This document shows positions 51,507 to 61,043 of a stretch of 64,000 nt of DNA, one piece after another. Within the stretch, counting starts at the first letter, position 1; every line of letters begins with the position of its first letter. Source of the DNA: Branchipolynoe longqiensis (lineage: Eukaryota > Annelida > Polychaeta > Phyllodocida > Polynoidae); the NCBI GenBank assembly GCA_030323885.1, contig JASIRB010002938.1:1-64000 (forward strand), given 5' to 3'. A model generated the notes under the pieces. The model was not told the origin of the DNA. It did not search any database and worked only from the letters and a program-made list of their open reading frames with translations. The position numbers and the translations under genes are program-made.

Positions 51507-51623
51507 TGTGAAAGACGTATCAACACCTTGAGTCTTGTTATGTAACTGACTTTATTTACCTTAGTTCTCTCTGACGTCATCCAGTATTACATTGGGTGCG
51601 TTCGGGTAGTCACATATCTTACA
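51507..51623 (-). repeat. Element B 3' LTR (117 bp)
   Basis: TGTGAAAGAC ... ATATCTTACA on the plus strand. AATAAA is on the coding strand (plus TTTATT near 51551). The adjacent right side (TCTCCCTTTCTCG) gives a polypurine tract on the coding strand, as in element A. Confidence 0.95.
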
Positions 51624-52344
51624 TCTCCCTTTCTCGATAATGATTGTTGAACCAACAGATATTATCCCTATGTATCCCGTCCGCCCATACCACGTATATG
51701 ATATGATACATGTATTCATTTGTTTACCCAGTGGGAACATAACATGACATCCCCTTTTGTACTTAGTTGCATACACGTATATATATATATATATAAATCT
51801 TAGCCTACTACGTACGATACGCGAATTTGACTTTATTGAAACATGAAGTGCACACACACACTCTCGTTTAGCGTCGCTGATAAGAGTATGTCATTACCAT
51901 CATTTTATTATGATATGATATGGGTGTGTGTGTTCCTCTTCATAATTAATGCTAGACATTGAAAACATAACGGTAACTTATGATAGATAACTCACTTGAT
52001 GTGTTCACGATGTGTATAACGAATTCAATACACGTAGCGTCTCCACGTTTATCAAAACTCATCTATTCTTATCCCTTGAATATTGCGTCCCTTCTTAGAT
52101 TGACCCAGTGAACGGTGCGTCACGTGATATAAAGCACCAATGAACGGTGTACATAGCTCTATCACGATGTGACGTGGTCATTTGACCTAATGGACGATGT
52201 TTTACGTATTACCTATTTGGAAACGATTAGTGGGTTTAACGGTTCTAACGTATCGTGAAACGTAAGGTAATTGTGTTTTTGTATGTTGTAAATTTCCTTC
52301 TATTGCTACGCCCCTCTTATTATTTACTGTCGATTGGGGACACT
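51624..52344 (-). other. Element B 3' non-coding region
   Basis: AT-rich, with a (TA)n microsatellite at about 51779-51797. It corresponds to the non-coding region of element A at 6133-6941. No env-like frame. Confidence 0.7.
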
Positions 52345-53638
52345 TATAGATGAATTTCCGATTTCTTCTCAATGTATTACCGTGTTCATTTCGTATACTG
52401 TAATCCCTCCTACTAGTGTTACTCGTGTCTACAATTTGACCTCTTTTCCAATCATTGTTTTGATCTCGGTACCTGACTTTGTCTCCTTTTTGTTATACCG
52501 GTTGTTCCTTGCCCGCCTTTTTGTCAAAATATTTCTTTTGTGTCGTTTGTCTCCCTTCCATTTCATTTAGCTTAGATGTTTGTACTGTAGGTTTGAGTTG
52601 ATTGTTTAACACTGGAAGCCGAGACCGTAATCGTCTCGACATCAATAGCTGAGCTGGTGATGCCCCTATCCCTTCTAAAGTTGTGTTTCTATAATTCAAC
52701 ATGGCTATGTCAATGTCAGTATTATCTTTGAAGCACTTCTTGATCATGCGCTTGCATGTCTGGACATATCGTTCAGCTTGGCCGTTACTTTGGGCGTGCA
52801 TAGGATTCGTAAAGACTGATTGGAATCCGAACAACTTAGCAAACTCTTGAAACTCACCACTCGAAAATTGGGGACCATTGTCTGACACAACATATCTTGG
52901 AATCCCATACCGTGCAAAAGTTTGCTTTAGAACACTTATAACAGCTTTACTTGTCGTTGCGAACAATTCTATAATCTCAGGAAACTTAGAGTAATAGTCG
53001 ACAATGATTATGTAGTTTTTTTCATTAACATGGAACAAGTCTATCCCCACTTTGTGGAATGGAACATCTGGTATATCATGACTTATTAAAGGTTCTTTAG
53101 ACGGCATGTTCCTAAATTGTTGGCAAACATTACACCGCAGGACAACGTTTTCTAATGTGCTCATTAATCCTGGCCAAAACACTGTGTCCCGAGCCAATTG
53201 TTTACTTTTTACCACGTCCAAATTGGCCTCGTGTAGCCTCACCAACATCTCTTTATGCATGGATTTAGGTATAATGATCTGTTCACCTCTTAACATCAGA
53301 TCATCAGATGTGGTAATTTCATCCTTAAACCTAAAAAATGCTTGAACATCAGTGTCTAGTAACTTGTTATTTATGGGCCAATCCTGTATTGTTAGGTCGC
53401 GTACCTTCATTAGTGTTTTGTCTAGTTTTGTTTGAATTATAATGTCCTGGATGATATCAGCATTACTATCAACGGCTGCCACAGAAATGTCTTTGTCGTA
53501 TAGGTCGTCCGGATTTACATTGGACGTATGGGCTCTTGACAAGGTGTCTGCAAAAAACAAATCCGTACCCTTCAAATATGTCACTACAATGTTATAATTT
53601 TGTAATCTCATCCGCATGCGTTGCATGCGGGCGGACAA
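52345..53638 (-). pseudogene. Element B RNase H end and integrase
   Basis: Continues the RT part in another frame: ADTLSRAH, then the integrase. In the zinc-binding region HEANLDVV the second His seen in element A (HESHLG) is Asn, while CNVC is kept. The DDE triad is present (GIDLFHV, VSDNGPQ, GQAERYVQ). An in-frame stop follows GKEQPV at about 52493. The C-terminal GPY/F-like part continues in the same frame beyond it to about 52345. Confidence 0.9.
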
Positions 53639-54699
53639 CGAGTGATCGGTTTTAGCATTATGGCTACCAAAGGCTTGTGATCTGTTACGACAGTAATTTC
53701 ATTTCCATAAATGTAGTCATGAAATTTATGACATCCGAAACATATGGCTAAGAGCTCCTTTTCGATCACGGCATAACTCACTTGAGTTTTGTCTAAAGCT
53801 TTGGATGCCATAGCCACAGGCAAGTTGTTTTGAAAAAGTGTTGCACCTAAACCAAACTTTGATGCGTCAACCTGTAGCACAATATGTTCTTTACCGCTAA
53901 AACATTTCAAAACAGGCGCAGTCATCAATAAATGTTTCAGTTTCACAAAAGCTTCTTCATGTCTTTCTTCCCAATGCCAACATACGTTTTTCTTTAATAT
54001 TTCTCTTAATGGCTTAGTTATGTTTGCCATGTTTGGTATACATTTATTTACATAACCAATCATGCCCAAAAACCGTTGCAACGCCGGTTTATCAGTGGGA
54101 CTGGGCATGTCCACAATGGCCTGGACCCTATCTTCGTTAGGTTTAATACCCTCTGAGGTAATTACATGACCTACGTAATTTACAGATTCTCTGCAAATTT
54201 TCGACTTCTTGGGGTTAAGTTTCAGGTTTACATGAGCTGCCCTTTGCAATACCGCCTCTAAGCGTGTATTGTGTTCTTCTATTGTACTCCCGTGTATCAG
54301 AATGTCGTCGGTCACGACATGAACTCCAGGTAATCCCATCAGGATATTATTCATTTCCTGTATGAAGATGTCCCCAGCTGTCTTAATGCCAAATGGGAGT
54401 CGAGTAAACCTAAATCTACCCCATGGGGTGTTGAAGGTACATAGCCTGGAACTGTTGTCGTCTAATTCAATTTGCCAGTACCCGCTATTTGCGTCCAACA
54501 CCGAAAAATACCTGGCCCCATGTATAGTTGCAATTACTTCTTCCACTGTTCTAACTGGATAAGGGCCTCGTAGAATTGCTTTGTTTAAATTTGTGGGATC
54601 TAGACAAATTCTGAATTTATTAGGCTTACGTACAATAGTCATTGAATTCACCCAAGGAGTAGGCTCATCCTGTTTGACTATGACCCCTAACTCTAACAT
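53608..54699 (-). pseudogene. Element B reverse transcriptase and RNase H
   Basis: RT motifs SVLDANSGYWQ and VVTDDILIHG (TDD box as in element A), RNase H LQVDASKFGLGA and VTDHKPLVAIM. The frame breaks just after this at about 53645, where one base is lost relative to element A. The homology extends right of the first Met to about 54790, where the gag-protease frame breaks. Confidence 0.92.
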
Positions 54700-54716
54700 G
54701 CGTTTTAATTCTTTCT

Positions 54717-56096
54717 TTACATCATCAATAATTGCCAGTGGGATTCGACGTGGAGGGTCAATGACAGGAATGATACTTTCATCAATGTAAATTGGGTATT
54801 TACTTTAATTAAACCGAGACCTTTAAATACTGTTGAATATTTTCTTACCAATTCTTGTGCTGGCCTGTCACCTTCCACGGTATCTACGACGTTCAGGCGT
54901 GCTAGCAATCCTAATTCTACACACGACTGTTTCCCTAGTATGGCACAACCGGCATCTGTGACTTGGAATTTTAACCTGTGACCATTGACATCCAGAGTAA
55001 CCTCGCCTTGAGGTCGAATTCTTTGACCGCCGTATGTCACTAGATGACACCTGGAAGGGCTTAAACAAACATTACGCATTGTGTTGCACATCCTTAATGG
55101 TAAAATATTCGCCTCCGACCCAGTGTCTAATTTGAATCGGATTACCTGTCCATGTACCTCAAATGATGAGTACCATAACTCACTGTTCATCACATCACTT
55201 GTACACAATGTGCCTACAAACAAGTCAACATCATCGTCGCTCTCCGATTTTGAATGAGATTGTTGATCAGTGTTGTCATTCGCGACGTCAATCTCATACA
55301 CAGGTGCGCCTCTCATCGAGTCACGTTGCACTCGACATACCTTGATGAAATGTCCGATCTTATGGCATCCCATGCACTCTTTTCCCCGTGCTGGACACGT
55401 CCCCTTGGCATGGCCGTATCCACAACGGCCACATTTGTTACTTGACTCCCGAGTTGCTGGTCGCCCTCGACTTGTTGTTTGGTGTAACCAAGGTGACGCG
55501 CCTCTTGATGTCCATTCGCCTCCACTGTACCTTGTCATGACCGTGTCGACTGGTTGATCCTCCTTTGGCGTGACTTGAGCAGACTTATTTTCGCTTAACC
55601 GACATAGTTGAATGCATTCTTCGACTGTGAGGTTAGGCGATTGTAACAGCTTGTTGCGTAACGTATTGTCTTTTACACCGCAGACAATCCTGTCACACAG
55701 TAACGATGATTCCAGTTGACCGTAGCAACAGTATTCGATCCTGTGTTTTAATTCCCTAATGTAGGAATCCATACATTCATGCGATTGGTTAAATGAGTTG
55801 AATTCGTACCGTACGACGGTGATGTTTGTCTTCCCCTCGCAATAATGCGTGAAGGAGGCTATGAGTGGGGCGATCTTGTCTCTTTCAGTGATTTCCGTCG
55901 TGAATGTTCTGTATATTTTCTGTGCCTCTGCGCCTGCGACATGCAGAAATACGCAGCATTGCACTTTCCCCGCTTTCGATGAGATACCTGCTGCTATGGC
56001 GTAAATTTCATAGGATTGCAACCATTGTCTCCAGTTGATTGCCATTTTCTCATCCAGGTTCAACGGACCTGGAGGTTTCAATCCGTGCAATGCCAT
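54717..56096 (-). pseudogene. Element B Gag and protease
   Basis: Starts 26 nt after the 5' LTR. Capsid-like region (LLCDRIVCG near 132-140), knuckles C222-x2-C-x3-H-x4-C and C241-x2-C-x4-H-x4-C254, and protease DTGS at 324-327. The frame is lost at about 54790, so the last about 25 residues are out of register. Confidence 0.92.
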
Positions 56097-56103
56097 TGTT
56101 CTT

Positions 56104-56121
56104 CCTTACAATCTGACACCA
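56104..56121 (-). promoter_or_regulatory. Element B primer-binding site
   Basis: The coding strand reads TGGTGTCAGATTGTAAGG directly from the LTR. The first 10 bases match the tRNA-Leu-like site of element A; the match is shorter here. Confidence 0.7.
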
Positions 56122-56238
56122 TGTGAAAGACGTATCAACACCTTGAGTCTTGTTATGTAACTGACTTTATTTACCTTAGTTCTCTCTGACGTCATCCGGT
56201 ATTACATTGGGTGCGTTCGGGTAGTCACATATCTTACA
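56122..56238 (-). repeat. Element B 5' LTR (117 bp)
   Basis: One mismatch to 51507-51623 by eye. Followed by AATC and the continuation of the host SINE. Confidence 0.95.
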
Positions 56239-56397
56239 AATCGACTGGCTAGGAAGCGACAAGTATCAATTTTTAAATCATTGGATTGACTTCGAACCCC
56301 AATTTTTAAGTAAGTGGCTTAACTCGATCAGTGTTCGAACCCGTCGCTTCGAAACCCACGATCTTCCAAAACGGGAGACGGACGCTCAACTGTCTGG
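56239..56397 (-). mobile_element. SINE-1 copy, right part
   Basis: AATCGACTGGCTAGGAAGCG, CAAGTATCAATTTTTAAATC and a short local duplication (CAATTTTTAAG twice), B-box complement TGTTCGAACCC, and head complement ending GACGGACGCTCAACTGTC. Joined to 51432-51506 it restores one SINE with AATC once. Confidence 0.9.
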
Positions 56398-56461
56398 TAA
56401 AAAAACAAAAGCGTGTGGTGTCTACCATTGTATTTATCACATTATGATACCCAGGACGTGA

Positions 56462-56912
56462 TTGCCTCTTCATGATGTCCCCTGGTGTAAAAATAACCTG
56501 CCGTTTCATGTTGCCCCCTGGCGGACAAATAACCTGCCGTGTCATGTTGCTCCTTGGTGCACAAATAACCTGCCCTTTCATGGTGCCCCCTGGTGTACAA
56601 ATAACCTGCCCTTTCATGTTGCCCCCCTGGTGGACAAATAACCTGCCCTTTCATGCTGCCTGCCCCCTGGTGTACAAATAACCTGTCCTTTCCTGTTGCC
56701 CCCTAGTGGACAAATATCCTGCCCTTTCATGCTGCCTGCCCCCTGGTGTACAAATAACCTGCCCTTTCATGTTGCCCCCTGGTTGACGAATAACCTGCCA
56801 TTTCATGTTGCCCCTTGGTGGACAAATAACCTGCCCTTTCATGTTGCCCCCTGGTGGACGAATAACCTGCCGTTTCATGTTGCCCCCCTGGTGGACAAAT
56901 AACCTGCCTAGA
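56462..56912. repeat. 36-bp minisatellite
   Basis: Twelve tandem units of about 36 bp with core AATAACCTGCCCTTTCATGT and GCCCCCTGGTGGACAA. Small indels occur in two units (CTGCCTGCC). Because 36 is a multiple of three, repeat frames stay open on both strands; they are not genes. Confidence 0.95.
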
Positions 56913-58045
56913 TGGCGCTGCCTTCCTTAATACATGGCCTTGCTGAGGTAGGCACTAGATACCATGACCTCGGTGTTATTGGGGCATCACCTCCATCACA
57001 CGTGGCACCCTGTATCCAGAAGCAGCGCCACCACCGGCAGTCTCACACACTACTACGTCATCTTACTGCACGTCGAGGTGGACTGACATGACCCAGATAA
57101 CTCGGCCATAGTCATGGCTATTACGAATTATTTCTCTCTGTAATTTGCATAATTTGAAATGAATAATTCACTGGTCAGTCTTCTGCTTGTTTATAAGTAA
57201 CAGTAGGAAGATATTAATGGGTACATAGTTGATACAATTTCTGTTATTGTCAACAGGTTAATTTGTGTATGGAAATCGCGAATAAAAAATGTAATATATT
57301 AAAATGTGACATGGGATTAAGCCATCAGCAATAAATCAATCAAACCAACATTTTACACTTAGGATATAAGTATGAAATCAACTTCAAATGATATACATGT
57401 GCAGTGGCCAAGACTATAATCGAGCTGTGGCTGGTATGAGCTTGGGTCGAGCAACCCGCATAAGGAAATGCGGGCTGCTCACCAAAGCGAACCAGCATTG
57501 GCCATCAAATATGGGGAATGGTTTGTTGCTGTAACTCGTTGCTAGGAGACATGATGTGATGTCCTGTGCTACTCCCCCAGCAACGTAGAAGGTTTGAGCC
57601 ATCGGGCGCAGACCCATCAGACCTGTTTCATTAGAGCTGTGATGTTTCAGATGATAATCTGGCTTTAAACACTGTAATTGGAAGTATCTTGACTATAAAA
57701 AAAATGGAGGGGAAGTACTTATTCATATGATTGATATTGGAAGAGATTAGATGGTATTGGTAGGAACAGAAATAAAGTTGTGAGCTCTTAAAATGTGATT
57801 GAGACGTTCCTTGCATTCCTTACCCTTCATGAACAGGTCCCTTATTACACTAACCGTCATGGTCAACCCCGTAATGATGATTCGTTATTATATCTATTAC
57901 TATTGGCCTTTTGCACAGAAGATGGAGTAATGTGGATGAGTAACCACCTTCTTAATACAGACAATAACAATAATAGGTAATATCTCGGGTGTTTATAAGT
58001 GAGAGCGGCAGCGGTGTACACCATCGGCCTTAGCAATGGAAGTAT
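56913..58045. other. Unassigned
   Basis: No gene or repeat is recognised. The short frame at 57414-57617 (minus) has no known domain. Confidence 0.4.
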
Positions 58046-58057
58046 ATGAGTAACTGC

Positions 58058-58376
58058 TTTGTTTGTTTGTGTGTTGTTTTAGGTCCTAGCAACATCTAAG
58101 GTCATATCATGATGGGTACCGACTTGTGTCAGTGCGCACTCATGGCAAATTAATAGTGCTGTCCCACTGGCAAACCAGGCCGATGGCACCATGACCTGGT
58201 ATTCCACTCAGTCACATTACCCTGACACTGAGCACACCAGTCCTTGCCCGGTCCTAATAATGCCAAGCACCTGGCTAGGAAGCGACAAGTATCAATCTTT
58301 AAGTCAAACCCATGACCCCACGATCTACCAGCACAGGAGACGGACGCTCTAACTCATTCGGCTATACCGTCTGGTC
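58058..58376 (-). mobile_element. SINE-1 copy, complete, with target duplication
   Basis: Flanked by ATGAGTAACTGC (58046-58057) and ATGAGTAATTGC (58377-58388), a 12-bp duplication with one later change. Tail TTTGTTTGTTTGTGTGTTG, a conserved body, and head complement ending CTAACTCATTCGGCTATACC. Confidence 0.95.
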
Positions 58377-58459
58377 ATGAGTAATTGCAATTAATACACA
58401 AGCGATATGTGGGGGTAGAGCCCGTGGACATGTATTACATAGGCTGTCGGCACTTGTCC

Positions 58460-58900
58460 CCCCTAACTAACCCCCAAATAACCCTCCACACCCAGCTATC
58501 CTTCACCTAAACTACACACTCACCCACATACACCAACCCCCACATCACCCCCACACCCAACTATCCTTCACCATTCCAACACACTCACCCACATATACCA
58601 ACCCCCACATCACCCCCACACCCAGCTATCCTTCACCATAACTACACACTCACCCACATATACCCAACATCTACATTGTCCACTTCCCCACACCCACCAC
58701 ACACCCACACCCACACTCTCACCTACACCCAGCACATTTTATTCACAGCCCATGCCCATCCACGCGTATTCTCCCACACGCCTTCCAATGTACCATTAAC
58801 ATCCCCGTTGCTTCTCCAAACACCCCCACCCTACACCCTACACCCTACACCCTACTCCCCACACCCCAACTAATCCGACCCCCACCCAACACCCACGGCC
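58460..58900. repeat. C-rich region with a 65-bp tandem repeat
   Basis: CAGCTATCCTTCACC-type starts at about 58496, 58561 and 58626 give three units of 65 bp. Further right is (ACCCTAC)n, about four copies near 58826-58852. No gene. Confidence 0.85.
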
Positions 58901-60599
58901 CTTGATGAATACTGAAGGCGATTTACCAAATAGACAGGCAAATCTGCTTGTAGCCGGTTCCAATCAAACATCCCGCTTTGGGTATTTTTTGTTGCCTCTT
59001 GACCCATTTAACTAAGAATTCCATGCAGTCTTTTCTATATATACCATTTATCTACACTTCAATGAATGGCATTCAATTAATGTATTATATTAATATAGAT
59101 TATGGATGGCCTTAAATTATATTATATGTAATATTAATTATGAATTGTATTCAATTAACATATTATATGTAATATAAGTTATGAATTGTGTTAATTTAAT
59201 CTGCTATATGTACAATAAATTGTAAATTGCATTCATTTAAAATCTCATTATTTGCAATATACATTTGCCATTGCATCTATATATAAATGACAAATTGGAT
59301 TCATGTAACATATTATATTTAATATTAATCACGAATTGCATTAATTTAACATATATCTAAAATAAATTATGAATTATATTCATTTAACATAAGAATTGCA
59401 TTATTCCTTATGATTTAACAGTATATAATTATTTAACTGCCTTGGGTGAACGTTTTTGCGACAGGTGCTGGTAGTAATAGTGATAGCTCCTGGGGCCGAA
59501 TGCATGAAGCAGTGTTAGCGGCGTGTGGTGTTAACCATAACAGGTGTCACGAAGTATGTCACGCCGTATGCATGGGTGCCTAAACACTGCTAAACGGTTC
59601 GTGTTAGCTAAACGTGAAGTTACCGGCGTGTACCGGCCAAATGCCTTCTGTACACACCGGGCACGAGCAAGGCTTTATTGCTGAGCCTGTTCCCAGGGAG
59701 TACCGCTATTTGACAATAATATTGGGTCGATTTTTGGTTTAATTTGACCAAATTTCACTTTTTGAGCATGTTACTCTGTTAAATTTGATAGCATGGAATA
59801 GATTGGGGCCTAATATATTGCCGCCGATGCGGCGGCGGCGGGCGGCGGCGGCGATATGTTTAGTTTACATTCGTCGATTCTACAATATTAATATTGCCGC
59901 CGATTTAGCAATGGCGTTAATATTGCTTCGATTTTAGGATTAATTTGATGAAATTTCACTTATTGCATATGTAATTCTGTTAAATATGATAGCACTAGTA
60001 GTTACTGTTAGTAGTTTCTATATTAGTTTTTTTTTTAATTTTCAAGTTTTTTCCTAACCTGTATATGACAACTTAGCCTACTATGTACATCTACGCAGAT
60101 GACATACAGGCCTGTGGGAGAGGATCCCATCCCATTGTGGTTTGTTACAGCATCCTTTCACCCATGCCCTGTCCTTAGATAGTACACCCCAGTTCTACTA
60201 ATACCACCCCTTCTCCCTAACTCAACTACCCCAGCTTACCGTTCAATACTATATGAAAACCCCACAGACTGAAACAGCATGCACTTATTTACCCGGCCGT
60301 ACAACCATCTCAACCATCGCCTGCACTTTACACAGTGACGATACAACATTGCATTCACCTTTTCACAAAAAATGGCGGGAAATCCTTAGTGTACTTGCGC
60401 ACGTGCTTTCCGCCGCGGCGACCGATTGCAGTCGGCTGATGTGAGTGCGCATTCGTCTGTCAGCAGGTCAACCGTGACATAAAATAAGGCTCCTCATAAA
60501 TAGCGTCAGAGAGCATGTCTATTTTATCGCCGTCTAGACTCAAGATGGCGCTACAGCATTCCCTTTACTTGCGTGTCTCCTTCAAGGATACCTTGTGAT
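58901..60599. other. Unassigned, with AT-rich and GGC repeats
   Basis: About 59065-59410 is an AT-rich, loosely tandem array (ATGAATTGTATTCAATTAAC-type units of about 55-60 bp). At 59819-59860 a CCGCCG/CGGCGG palindromic microsatellite interrupts AT-rich DNA. About 59490-59640 has repeated ATGCATG and ACTGCTAA words that suggest another decayed MITE. No gene. Confidence 0.5.
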
Positions 60600-61043
60600 A
60601 TATAGGCAAGGAGGACTCCGGCTACGCTACTTCTATTCTGGTAACACCACTGTGTTTCCCGGGTTCGATATCAGGGGGGCTCGCAGCGCTGCGTTCGCAG
60701 ACTGCCACTGTATGCCCCCTGCACTGGACTCGTCATTTGGTCTCCAGCAGCGCTCAACGTAACTACTGAGCAGTTTACTGACTTTTGTGCGTTATTAGAC
60801 GCTTTCTAACTACTGAGCAGTAACTACTAACACCACGTGCAGCACTCACAACGCCACATGCTGCACCACACTTCCATGCAGCACCTTACCGACTACTGTG
60901 GGCCCTGCAGCAAAAAGCACAAGCTACCAGAGAATGAATTGTGTCCTATGAGTCAGTCGACAATTACAAAATGGTCAACACATGCGCATCCGCTGATAGA
61001 GGCAATAGAGGCTGATAGATACAATTTCAATATATCAGCTGTT
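60600..61043 (+). mobile_element. Ngaro-like remnant related to element C, internally deleted
   Basis: 60600-60800 resembles the A repeat of element C in the coding sense (GGAGGACTCCGGCTACGC versus GAAGGACTCCCGCTATAC; GTTTCCCGGGTTCG versus GTTCCTGGGTTCG). At 60876 follows the leader ORF (MQHLTDYCGPC...NELCPM). After about 45 codons the sequence jumps to DRYNFNISAVHI, which in element C lies in RNase H (RYNFNITAVHI). So about 3.5 kb is deleted. The LINE E tail follows directly. Confidence 0.8.

Larger units (their letters stand above)
51507..56238 (-). mobile_element. Element B: broken Ty3/gypsy element in a SINE
   Basis: 4732 bp on the minus strand with 117-bp LTRs (one difference by eye: CATCCAGTAT versus CATCCGGTAT) and a 4-bp AATC target duplication. 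Same layout as element A, including a TGGTGTCAGAT primer site and about 700 bp of non-coding DNA before the 3' LTR. The coding region needs two frame changes and has an in-frame stop near its end, so this copy is not autonomous. Protein similarity to A is clear throughout but the nucleotide sequences differ a lot; they are sister families. Confidence 0.95.

Noticed and set aside
57414..57617. 67-codon open frame (minus)
   Set aside because: No recognisable domain and too short to support.
58820..58855. Telomere-like (ACCCTAC)n
   Set aside because: The unit is 7 bp and differs from the CCCTAA telomere repeat; only about four copies.
59490..59700. Possible further MITE
   Set aside because: ATGCATG and ACTGCTAA words repeat, but I could not find a consistent pair of inverted ends.
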